64,000 nt of DNA from Piscicola geometra (lineage: Eukaryota; Annelida; Clitellata; Hirudinida; Piscicolidae). Location: positions 2,487,402 through 2,551,401 of the forward strand of contig OX030960.1 of assembly GCA_943735955.1 (NCBI GenBank), in the 5' to 3' direction. This document shows, piece by piece, positions 35,441-46,455 of this stretch (its first letter is position 1; every line of letters starts with the position of its first letter). Position numbers and translations under genes: made by a program. Under the pieces are notes generated by a model. It saw nothing but the letters and a program-made list of their open reading frames with translations. It made no database searches and was not told where the DNA came from.

Positions 35441-35633
35441 CACATCCAAACATCTTTTCGACTACACAATCCCACCCCTACACTACTCCATGACCAACAG
35501 ATTAAGGCCAATACGGCGTTAACCCTAGCATCATTTTCTACTATCTTGTGCACTTTCCACGCCTAGCTTTCCTCACATCGAACTCTTTTTGTGAATTAAT
35601 TGTGAAGATTTTACAGTTGGAACTGCTTTATTC

Positions 35634-35659
35634 CTGATGAAGTCGCAAAAAATACGAAA
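35634..35659 (+). ncRNA. Hammerhead-like core (Penelope-type)
   Basis: CTGATGA at 35634-35640 and GAAA at 35656-35659, with a weak intervening stem. Penelope-like elements are known to carry hammerhead ribozymes near their ends. This copy is worn. Confidence 0.4.
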
Positions 35660-35811
35660 CTAGTTTAATCAATGATTTCTGTACTAAAAAAATCATTTTT
35701 AATAAACTCGAGTTCCGGTTCTTACTTTTAAAAGCTATCCAATTGTTTCTTTCTTAATAAAAAGAAGAAGAAAGCAGATATGGCCAAAAGATCTACTAAC
35801 TTGGTTTATAA

Positions 35812-35872
35812 AGTAAAGTAAAACTTAGTAAAGGGCGCTATACAAATTATTAGTGATTGATTGATTGATTGA
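35812..35872 (+). mobile_element. 3' tail of the L2/CR1-type LINE family (truncated copy)
   Basis: CTTAGTAAAGGGCGCTATAC, AAATTATTAGTGATTGATTG and more (TTGA), the same tail as at 18845-18915 and at the end of the 50635-53514 LINE. Confidence 0.85.
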
Positions 35873-36124
35873 TAAACCATTATTCTCTATTCTCTTGCAC
35901 ACCTCCTTTAGTGAATTATCTGTGATATAGTTTACGACCGGAAACGCTTTACTTTGCTTTATTCTCGCTATGATTTGCTGCTTATACACGCACAATCACT
36001 CTCTTATTCGTATAATGATCATGCCATTTCCTTGATGTAAGCCTCTCACACTATACATATTCCATTTCGTTTTCTATCCAATTTCTTATTTCCTACTTTT
36101 GAGTTTTTGTTCCTACTTCCTTGC

Positions 36125-36850
36125 CTGATGAAGCTGTGTTAAACAGCCAAAAATATTTGTAGTTCTTGTAAGATCAAATACTCGAAACAAATCTCTGTCT
36201 TACTATATATTTTTTAAGTTTTAAAAAGTCATTATGCCCAATGACTATGAAACCCTAAAAGAGTTTTGACTACTCCAAGGTTCCAACTCCCCCCCCTTCC
36301 CCCTCTTCATACGCAGACACCGTGAGGCACACCTTCACACGTCCTATCTTCAAACACGCAAACAGGAACGATCGGCCACCTCCCCATAAAAAACAAAACA
36401 CCAACATCACACCAGACTTCGTCCCATTCCAATATAGACCACGAAACACGAGCCCACCCCCAATCCACCGGTCACCATCAACCAAAAACGTGAGTTGGCA
36501 AACTAACACACCCCCTCCCCACAGGACACCACCACCCAGAAATTACACAGCAGGGCAAACACACGGTTAACGAAGATACGATCCGCCGTCTCTACACTAC
36601 AAACCAGGATGGCTTTCCAGGTCTATTAGCCACAGAAAGACCAGCCAGACAGAACCCTAGCCCTAGAAACAGAAAAACTTATTCCACACCTAAAGAAGCA
36701 CCCCACCCACCCTGCACCCCAACAAGATACTACCAAACTCCTCGATCCACAAAAACAATCCCAGACGCCCTAAAAAACCACCTTACCCCTTCTACCAACC
36801 CTCTTCCGACCAACCACAAACCAACCAAACCTGAACCAAATAGAAGTTTA
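36125..36850 (+). mobile_element. Penelope-like element, 5' part with hammerhead-like core
   Basis: A hammerhead-like core starts with CTGATGA at 36125-36131 and has a 5-bp stem GCTGT/ACAGC; the GAAA box is altered to CAAAA. About 100 bases on, at 36232, a frame opens (MPNDYETLKEF, stop, then YADTVRHTFTRPIFKHANRN and FVPFQYRPRNTSPPP). The same N-terminal sequence starts the copies at 38642 and 41572. The plus strand is very rich in C and A. No reverse transcriptase in this piece. Confidence 0.65.
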
Positions 36851-36858
36851 TTTACAAT

Positions 36859-37190
36859 ATGGCTGAACTAAACATGGCTGCTCAAAATTGTTTCATAAAT
36901 GAAATTTTGTGTTATTTACTAAATATTTTGAACAGTTTAAATAATGAAACATTTATATCTAATATTGCTGATTTTTTTACAACTGAAGAAATAACTTTAT
37001 CAAAAAAGTTTCTAAACACCGAATTTAAAAGTCTTAATATTGATAAAATTAAATTCGTTCAACATGGCAACACTAAAAAAGATAAAATCGGATATAATCG
37101 AAGTGTTGTTGTACATCCGTGACAACTTTGGACTTAATCGTATACCAACATACGTCAGTGCCAATCTCAATAGGATACCGTTTAGCACAA
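36859..37190 (+). pseudogene. LINE ORF1-like fragment
   Basis: An open frame at 36859-37122 (FINEILCYLLNILNSLNNET, FFTTEEITLSKKFL) continues after a frameshift near 37085 (DIIEVLLYIRDNFGLNRIPT, YVSANLNRIPF). This two-part pattern is typical of the small first protein of some LINEs of marine invertebrates, as far as I can judge by eye. Its second reading frame is not attached. Confidence 0.45.
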
Positions 37191-37229
37191 ATTCCATGTG
37201 CTAGATACAGTGAAGCAGGTGTGTGGCGT

Positions 37230-38430
37230 TACCTCAACGCACCGGCGGAAGAAGCAGACGTGGTGGTGGAATGAGTTTGTCGAAAGCGCCGTGGCTGAAA
37301 AACGCAAATGTTTCAAGGCATGGAAAGATGGTGGCAGCCGTTCAGATTGCAACGCTGCAAAACGTGCCTGAAAACAAGATGCCCAGATCGCTGTGTGCTG
37401 CAAAAAAAAGCTCTCAGTTCTATCAATTCAAAAACAGCAGAAGTCTTTCGTCTTGCTCAACAGATGCGACGAGAAAATCAAGACATAATCAAAGAGCTGC
37501 CAGTGAGAAATGATGCTGGTGAAATGTCATTGAGTGAGAACTCAAAGAAAAAGCTTGGAAGGAGCACTATGAGCGTCTGCAGAACCTAGAGTTCCCATGG
37601 TGTCCTGAGGATCTGCCGGTGGAAGACCCAGTTGAAAGATAAGTGTGCCGATCACTACAGATATGGTCATTAAAGCCATTGCAAATATGGCAAGACAGCA
37701 GGTCCTTCTGGCGTTGTTACTGAGATGCTCAAGTCTGCTGGTCTACAGGGTGCCATCCTAATACGTGATCTTGCTGAGTGCATCATCTCAGAAGCGAAGA
37801 TCCCCACTGAATAGAAAAAGAGTTTCATTGTGAACCTCTACAAGGGGAAAGGAAATGCTCTTGACAGGAACAACTACAAGGGCTTGAAGCTGATATAGCA
37901 AGTACTCAAACTACTGGAGCACGCGATAGAAGACCTGATCAGGATCCGTGCGAAAATTGACGAAATGCAGTTTGGCTTCATGCTAAGGCGTGGAACAACA
38001 GATGCCATCTTTACCATCCGTCAGATCCAGTAAAAGTACCAGATTGCCAACAAACCACTCTATTTAACTTTCGTCGACCTTGAGAAGGCGTTTGACCGTT
38101 ACCCAAGGAAGGTGATATGGTGGGCATTACGTAAACTCGGTATCGAAGAGTGTCTGGTGAGAGTGGTGCAGTCTATGTATTCAGATGTGAAAAGCAAGGT
38201 AAGGGTTGGTGAAGCTTTCAGCAACGAGTTCGAAGTGGGTGTCGAGGTGCATCAAGGTTCGGTCATAAGCCCTCTATTATTCATCCTCGTGCTAGAAGCG
38301 TTATCTATAGAGTTTCGCACTTGATGTCAATGGGAGTTGTTGTACGCAGATGATTTTGTAGTCATAGCTGAATCACTGGACGAGCTGCTTGTTAAGGTCA
38401 AGATGTGGAAGAATGGAATAATGCTACTAC
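37230..38430 (+). pseudogene. LINE reverse transcriptase fragment (RTE/BovB-like)
   Basis: In several frames: WWWNEFVESAVAEKRKCFKA (37256), VFRLAQQMRRENQDI (37440), ELPVRNDAGEMSLSENSKKK, then 38112-38324 WWALRKLGIEECLVRVVQSM and GVEVHQGSVISPLLFILVLE, then a worn YADDFVVIAESLDELL near 38342. This type is abundant in animal genomes. Many stops; inactive. Confidence 0.75.
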
Positions 38431-38517
38431 CTGATAGATAGCCTGAGCGCATTGTTCATATTGTATTTCTTATTTCCAATCCTTTTTCTGTTCGTTTTCA
38501 CGAGTTCATTCTTTTAC

Positions 38518-40700
38518 CTGACGAGGCTGTTTGCAACCTTGAATTTAAACTCGTCTTTCGTTTGGATTTTATTTAAATTATTTCTGAATAAAATCTCTAT
38601 TTTCCCGCTCTTGTCCATTAATTAAGTCTCAAACAGTCACCATGTCAAATGGCTACGAGACCCTTATAGAATCTTTACTAAGATTTCTCCAAGACAATGA
38701 CTCACTTCCCAACCCCTCCTATGCAGATACCACAAGACACACCCCCACACGTCCTATTCTCAAACATACCAAGCACAGGAATAACACATCATCCCCCAAC
38801 AAAAAACAAAAAAACTCAAAACCAAATTTTGCTCCATTCCAATACAGACCAAACCCCTCAACCCTCTACCAACCCAACCAGTCAACCCCAAACCACCTGT
38901 CACCGTCGACCAAGAACGTAAGCTAGCGGGAAATACTCTCACCCCACAAGACACCCCCTCCAAGGCATCACAACATCTAAGCCAAGGAGAACCCATGCGG
39001 TAAGCGGAGACGATCCAGCGTCTCTACAGCACAAACCGAGATGGCATCCCAGGCTTCCTGACCGCAAGTCACGGATCCAGACCACACTACTCCAGACCCA
39101 AAGAAACCCTCCAACCTCCTCGCACCCCAACACGATACTACCGAGCACAAAGATCTACATTACCAATCCCAGTCACCCCGAAAAAACCCGCCCCACTCTC
39201 ACTCCAGACTCCTTCCCGATCATCCACAACCCAACCAAACCTCAACAAGATCCAAAACCGCAAACATACACAATAAAATCCCTCATGCACGCAAATTTCA
39301 AAATCATATCCCACTCACGAAAAACAAGCGAAATTTGGAACTGATCATTCATCTCCCTAAACCTCAACCAGGCCTCAATAGAATCCCTCAAACTCCCGGC
39401 CTCTGATTTCCTGAACACTGTCACATCAACAAGCATGAGACAAATCTTACAAAATATCACAAACCTTTGCAAAAACATCTTGAAATTCCATAATAACAAC
39501 CTCCAATCCGCATCAGATTTAATAAAAATACTCACAAGACCATATACAAATCCTCCAATACATTACCCCCCAATCAGAAACAAGAATCCATAGATGCCCT
39601 CCTTATAGCAACATATTCAACAAACCGCACTTCTTCACAACACCACAAACCAAGTGAACCCAAGCCACTCGACAGCAGACTCTCCAAACATTATAATATT
39701 GATTACTCCTTAACCCCAACGGTCTCCCATCGATCGCACCTCCCCAGTCAACCGACATAGCCAGAAAAAAAAACGCCCATTCCACCCACAACAATAAACA
39801 AATCCCCTACGGTGGTCACTTCAACCACAACGCACACTAACCCTCACCCACAGCTCTCCCCAAGAAGAACCCTTTTTCCACTCCTAACAATAAACCGGAA
39901 GCTGGACAAAGAAACAGCCACCCGAAGACCCAAACCCCCCCCTTCCCCCTTCGGCCTAGAAGAACATCCCTTCCAAACATCAGACGAAACTTACCAACAT
40001 TCCCCACACCACCATTCCCCAAAATTCCACGACCATCAACCGAAACACCAAACTCCACCGACCCCCGTGAACAAAACCTGCCATCCCCCTCACAAACATA
40101 ATCTTATTCACTTCCCCATACATACAGATGCTCCACTCCCGCAAGATATTTTCCTATTCGATGACTCCCTACCTTTCTGCCTCTCACCAAGCAACGACCA
40201 AACCATACCAAACCTCACAATCAAGCCAGACCACCCGCACAGTCTCTTCTACCTAACACTATAACAGTCATTTCCAGAAACTATTAAATCCTACCCAGAC
40301 CATATCCACAGCAGAAAAAATCACTAGGATGCACTCTCTTGCATTCATCGCAATGCCCAACGACCAATGGGAAACAGCAAAAACCATTCACGTGGCCCTC
40401 AGAAATATTTTCCCCAAAGAAATAAACGACACAAAATACCCCTCTCTCAAACCAACCACCAAATCAACCTCAAGAACAAACTTCTTCGAACCGCATTCCC
40501 TTCGAAACCATCTACGAACTACTGATAAAAAACTTGTCCAAATCAGATCCAATTGCCCGTAACACTTACCCCAAAACTATAATCCAAAACACTTATTCCT
40601 AGCCTTCCCCATGTCCACAAGCACCCTCCTGTCAAACTCAAGTCTTAGACCAATAACACACTCAGTCAAGATCACCAATACATTAACAATACGCAAATGA
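38518..40700 (+). mobile_element. Penelope-like element, second partial copy
   Basis: A hammerhead-like core starts at 38518 (CTGACGA). The N-terminal frame starts at 38642 (MSNGYETLIESLLRFLQDND, YADTTRHTPTRPILKHTKH, NFAPFQYRPNPS). After long C/A-rich, frame-broken sequence a C-terminal part appears at 40329-40560 (MPNDQWETAKTIHVALRNIF, NHLRTTDKKLVQIRSNCP) and to about 40630 (LFLAFPMSTSTLL). The reverse transcriptase between them is not readable. The C-terminal part recurs at about 45020-45370. Confidence 0.6.
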
Positions 40701-40749
40701 TACTTTCAGAAGGAATTATCTCATTTGTTAGAACGAGAAAATTCCTTCT

Positions 40750-41340
40750 GAGTTTATCTCGACAAAGACCTCACCATGACGACACACATAAACAAGATGA
40801 CTCAAACCAGCTTTGCTTCTTTACGCCAAATACGATCCATAAGATGGTTATTGACCAAGGACTCACTGAGAAAATTGGCTTCTGCTTTGGTTCTCAGTCG
40901 AGTTGACTATGGCAACATCATTCTTACTGGGTTGCCAATGACGCAGCTGCAGAAAATTCAGTCTGTAATCAACACTACGACTAGGCTCATAACAGGTGCT
41001 AGAAAGTATGATCACATCAGCCCTGTTCTCAAGGAGCTCCACTGGTTTCGTGTTGAAAACAGAATTGAATACAAAAACATCTTGTTAATGCACAAGTGTC
41101 TGTCTACTGAGTGCCCAGATTATTTGTCGGGTAGTACTGTCATGAGAGCAAGTCTTCCCTCAGAGGAAAAGGTCAAGAGATTTAGTTCCACAGAACTACA
41201 AAGCTTTTTTGTCGCAGCGCCGACTCTTCGGAATAGTCTTCCCAATAGACTCAAATCCCCGAGCTTGACCGCGACATTCAGCCATTCCCTGAAAACGTAC
41301 TTGTTCGACCGATAACATTAACTTAAATTTACTGCTCATT
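40750..41340 (+). pseudogene. CR1/L2-type LINE, C-terminal fragment
   Basis: One open frame, 40776-41315, gives the C-terminal part of the reverse transcriptase protein: LDKDLTMTTHINKMTQTSFA, ALVLSRVDYGNIILTGLPMT, LKELHWFRVENRIEYKNILL and the end RNSLPNRLKSPSLTATFSHS, LKTYLFDR. It is the best preserved C terminus of this family in the window and identifies the pieces at 33740 and 21180. Confidence 0.82.
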
Positions 41341-41462
41341 TTCCTTGTTCATTTACTGATAATGCAATTTTCTTGATATAAGCTTTCCATACTGTAATTA
41401 TTATACTTCGATTTCTATCCGTTTTCCTATGAACTCCTTTCGAGTTTATTGTTCATACTTGC

Positions 41463-43110
41463 CTGATGAAGCTGTTAAAAAGCCGAAAATATTAGCAAAT
41501 TTTTGTAGGAATAAATACTCGAAAACAAAAGAAACCTGTCTTTTACACTTTTCACATCCCATAAATTCATCATGTCGAACGACTATGAAACCCTAAGAGA
41601 ATCCTTACTAAGATTACTCAAAGGTCCCATCTCTCTCCCTTCCCCCCCTTCCCCCCCCTTTCCCCGCCTCATACGCAGACACCGTGAGAGCACCCCCACA
41701 CGCCCTATCCTCAAACACACATACAGAAACGATCCACCTTCTCCCACTCCCTTTCCCCAAAAAAACAAAATACCAATACCAAACCAGACTTCGCCCCTTT
41801 TCAATTCATTCCTTCACCAGCCTTAATCCATCCCGAAATCTATGACCATCAACATACACAACACAATAAGAAAATCAATTTCACAAAAAAAATCACCAAA
41901 CAAACCCTCCATCTCTCCAAACCCAACAACACACCCCTACACCTATACTTTCAGTTCCCCAAACCTCTCCCAAAAAAACTTAGGAAAGCTGACTGAATCG
42001 ACGAAAGCAAGAGACATCATGATTCGTAAGGCTGAAAGGTAACACCCTGATTCTGTGGAGCCCAGAAAGCTACGATGATTAAGTCACTAGACAGCTGAAC
42101 GAACTACCGCCCTTCCCAGCCAAACAGACAAGCCCTCACTGCATTTCTAATAAGAGCCCTCCATAAATACAGATCCTCAATTGATAACAAAACTCTCTCT
42201 TTTCTAACCCCCCCCCCCCCCAGCCAACATCAAGCCACAACAATTCTACCTTCTCCTGAAAATCCACAAGGAATACACCAAGTCGGACACTTGCACCCCA
42301 CCCCGCCGACCAATCATCTCCAACACCAACTCAGTAACCCCCAACCCTTGCCTCTTTATAACCCACTATCTCACACCACTAATGGAACAACACCCTGTCT
42401 ATCTAAAAAACAGCTTTGACCTAAAAACCTCCGACGACCTCATCAACAATAATACATTACGATCACCCTTCACCAACCCACTTTTCCTCACAGCAGACAT
42501 CTCCTCTCTCCACACAAACATGCTAAACTTTCGAACCATGGCAATAATAAAAAAAACCTTAAACAAATTCCCACACCAAACCCACCCCGACAACCATCTA
42601 CTCGACCTCCTGAGAATCATCCTCAAAAATAATTTTTTCACATTTGAAGACAACTTATTCCAACAAATTAACCGATGCTCCCCCGCACTAGCCAAACTCT
42701 ACCTACAAGCAATAGACAACCTAATCATACAAAAATACAGCCCCATTCTACACAAACGATATATTGACAACATTTTTCTCATCACCGACGATCATGACTC
42801 CCTCTGGACCAATACAGAAACCTTCATCTCCTGCATAACACCTGGACACATCAATACCAGGAATCAAATCAGAACTCAGCCAAAGCCTCTGCACAGCCAC
42901 TTTCTTTCTCTCAAACAACACCCTTCAAACAAAAACACATCAAACCAACAAATTCTTAATTACTTCTCCACAGTCCACACATCTTCAAAAGCATTGTCTC
43001 CTCGTCACTCATACGGTTCCACCGTCTGTCATCAACCGATGAAGACTACATCCCGCATCCAATATACTCCCTATCCAGCCGAGGCTACAACAAAATACTA
43101 CTAAAAATGA
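41463..43110 (+). mobile_element. Penelope-like element with reverse transcriptase
   Basis: A hammerhead-like core starts with CTGATGA at 41463-41469, has stem GCT/AGC and GAAA at 41485-41488. The N-terminal frame opens at 41572 (MSNDYETLRESLLRLLKG). After breaks, 42236-42380 gives QFYLLLKIHKEY and PPRRPIISNTNSVT. The frame at 42382-43104 carries the polymerase core: FLTADISSLHTNM, FFTFEDNLFQQI, LAKLYLQAIDNLIIQKYSPI and KRYIDNIFLITDD, the last being the site of the catalytic YIDD (here YIDN). The KIHK, ADISSLYTN and YIDD pattern is diagnostic for Penelope-like elements. No GIY-YIG endonuclease was seen downstream. Confidence 0.82.
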
Positions 43111-43139
43111 AAAAATACCTCACGTACAAACACCCAGTC

Positions 43140-43500
43140 TCACCCTCCCGAACATCCAAATAAAACCTTTTTCAACCTTTGGAGCACCTTCATTCCAGTC
43201 TTAGTCCATCCAGCAATCTTCGATCTATCAATCAATACAATCAGAAAACACATCAAAAACTTCACAAATAGGAAATCACCAACAAACCCATCTATCTCAC
43301 CAAACCCAACCTCACACACACACACTTACACCTTCAGCACACCTAACCTCACAAACGAACTCCATAATGAACTCACTGAATTAATCACTGAAAGCAGAAC
43401 ACGCAGCATCATCGTATGCAGGGCTGATAAGGGTGACACCCTGATCCTGTGGAGCCCAGAGAGCTACGATGATGAAGCACAAAAACAACTGTAAACAACT
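43140..43500 (+). mobile_element. Penelope-like element, N-terminal-to-RT junction fragment
   Basis: It reads FDLSINTIRKHIKNFTNRKS, then HNELTELITESRTRSIIVCR and ADKGDTLILWSPESYDDEAQ. The ADKG block is the conserved entry into the Penelope reverse transcriptase. It parallels 41840-42075 and so is a separate copy, placed directly after the previous copy's polymerase. Confidence 0.7.
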
Positions 43501-44879
43501 GAAAAACACTAATTACTAACGCCCATCACTTCTAACATTCACACGACACCCACCACCACCTCCCCCCAGTCGACCCGCACCAAATACCACAACTAAATAC
43601 TTCCTACAACCACCTCTCACACTCGTCTCCGAACAAACAATCTCAGTCCTCAATCTCTCCAACTAGCCACTATCCAAAAACACGCTCTCAATTTTACAAC
43701 TGATAAAAAAAATTTACTTATTCTCATAAAAACTTTACTAAAATCACCCACTATGACACACAGATATATTCAGACGTACACACCTCCACATAGGAGAGGT
43801 GCTAGCCGCACTCAAAACACTGAAAACAGAGAAGACTTGACAACCCATGAAACATATTACGATCAACACGGATGTGGACACAGAGGCACGCGCACGAAAC
43901 ACAAAAGGAAGAGGTAGAGAAGCAAGAGTGTACCACAACTTAATCTTAAGCTCGAACACCACGAGTTTAAACAACATTCATACACTGAAATCAACTGACT
44001 CGAGCAACGACGAGTCAAATAAAAACGAAACAAAAGATCATGAAATGCTTACATCAACTTAACAACTTTAGTTAGATACAAAGATGAGCTTCGAAAGAGG
44101 CATTGAAAGAATCAGCTTCTCAATCAGGATAGCTGAAATGAAAAGAAACGTTGGGTTCGACAGAATGATCAACGAGGCACGCCATCTATCATTGCTGACT
44201 ACCAATCTCGTTTCAACACTTATTTCCATGTTTAATATTCAATTCTTAATATTCAAATTTTTTATTTTCAGATCTTATTCTATTGTTCGTATTTTTAATA
44301 TTCAAACTTTAGTATTTCAAATTCGTTATGCACACAAAAAACTACCAACCGAAACAAAAACTACATGACACAATATACGAAAAATAATATATTTCAAATA
44401 AGAGACAATGAGATACACCAACTCATAAAATATTATATAGATAATAAAACCACTTATTATCACAAAAAAATCATTAACTCAAAATAGTAAATAGGTAATA
44501 AAACCACTCAAAAATGAAAAAAAAACACCCGATAAATGAAACATAATTACTCTTACACACATAAGAAAACAATATAAACCACCCAGTCGTCCAATCATAA
44601 CTAAATAAAAAAAACTTAAAAACTAAAAACAAAAAAACTTCCAAAAAAACCAACAAAACCCTCTCAATAGGGAAGTGGTATTTGGAAGAAGAGGAACTAG
44701 AGTAGACATCCCAATCAATTCCAAAAACATAAGCTTTTTGTGACTCGTTTTTTGTGAAGAGTTCACACACCTCAACCTAACCTAACAACAACCCTGGGGC
44801 AAAACAAAGAAAGATCCACCCGGAAGTCCAATTCATTCCTTCAACCCAGAAGAACCTCCCTCCCAAACATCAGACTGCA
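43501..44879. other. C/A-rich then AT-rich spacer
   Basis: Short plus-strand frames at 43847-44062 and 44084-44368 have no recognised domain. The first 250 bases may be worn Penelope-like sequence. Nothing firm. Confidence 0.35.
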
Positions 44880-45400
44880 AACATTCACCACCAAAAACTC
44901 CACCCAAAGCCTATCTACAACAGAAAAATTACACGAATAGGAACCCTCTTGCACACTTCCTGACTCAATAGCAGCCCTCCAGATTCACTCAAAACCATAC
45001 CCCACATCTTCGGAAATTAGCATCCCAAACAACCAATGGCAAATCTCCAAACCCATACTTAGCCATAAAAGATCTTTTTCCCAACGAAAAAAAATAGCCT
45101 TCTAAAAGCGTCAATAAAATCCACCACAAGAACCATCCTGTACCCTATAACAACATACATAATTTGCTTCTAAAAAAAATTCGAACCTGAAGAAGCCTTT
45201 TTTAAGCGAAACTAGTTGGCACGATATTCCTTTTTAGTTTTGTTTTTTGAATAAACGATTTTCCAACATACATAATATGCTTCTATAAAAATCCGAACCA
45301 ATTGTCCGTAATACCTACTCTAATACAGAAGATAACAAAACACCTCTTTCTAGCCTTCCCAATGACCTATCCAACTCAAACCAACACACTCTGCCATAAT
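44880..45400 (+). mobile_element. Penelope-like C-terminal fragments and hammerhead-like core
   Basis: 45020-45120 parallels 40345-40500 (NNQWQ and the IFPKE-like block), and 45245-45370 parallels 40530-40620 (the AATTGTCCGTAATACCTAC versus AATTGCCCGTAACACTTAC block). Between them, at 45187, lies CTGAAGA with stem GC-TT/AA-GC and GAAA at 45208-45211, a hammerhead-like core. Confidence 0.5.
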
Positions 45401-45621
45401 AACTTCCAAACCTAACGCTTAAAATCATTTGTAAACACAAAAATAAACTTTTAAAACAATATTGGGAAGACTTATAATATCAAAACAATATTTTTTACCA
45501 TTTTATGATTTGATCATCTTTTAAAGTGTTCTAATAGATGTACAGAGAGCACTAGGGGTTAATGAAATATTGCAAGTTTTTGGAATAATTTTAACATAAT
45601 TTTTTTAAAATATTGTTCAAT

Positions 45622-46455
45622 TATATGCCATGCTAAAACTAACTTTAATGAAGTTATACCTCAAGAAATATCTTTTTTTTATATTCATTCTATATTATAC
45701 AAGCTCCTGCCTTTCGCGCAATAGAGACTAACTTATAAAAGAATACTATATTTAGTACATAACGAACGGACATTTGATCTTTTCAAATTGCCTTTCTATG
45801 TTCATTAATGTTATAAGAAAATATTTTACAAATGCATACAAATACACTTAGTTTTTTGGAATACTTATAACGTTTTTTGAAATATTGTTGAAAAGTTAAA
45901 CACAATACTATAATTATATTTTATACATAATTTTTTTTAAATTTAGGGAATGAGTATGTGTTTTTGTGTATTTATTATTGTTAATTAATATTTCATTGAA
46001 TGGCATTTATTATTGGAGGCGTTTTATTCGAAACAATAGAAATGTTTCAATTTGAAAACTACAAATATTGAAAAAGTCGAACACGCTTCAGACATGCTTG
46101 TTCATAATCTAGCTTAAATTTCAATTAATTCCAGAAAAAAAAATTAAATTATACAAAGTAGACTTACTTGAATTAGAACATGTGCCTCCAATTCTTGCAA
46201 ACATGACATCAGGCTTCTCCTCAAATAGTCTTGCCATGCTAAAACTAACTTTCTTCTGCGAAAGTTGTACCTCAGAAGAATTTGTTCTTTATATATAGAA
46301 GCTCCTGTATTTCGCGCCATATAAACTAAATTATGAAGGATTATATTAAGTACGTGATCTACATAAATTGCCACTTAATTATATCTTTGCCTTTCTATGC
46401 TTATTAATGTTATAGGAAAATATATACAAATGTATGCAAATACAATTTTTTTGCA
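45622..46455. repeat. Diverged direct duplication, two copies
   Basis: About 45622-45860 and 46229-46455 share GCCATGCTAAAACTAACTTT, AAGCTCCTG, TTTCGCGC, TTGCCTTTCTATG and TTCATTAATGTTATA in the same order and orientation, with substitutions and small gaps. There is no protein match. The sequence between the copies is AT-rich. Confidence 0.75.
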
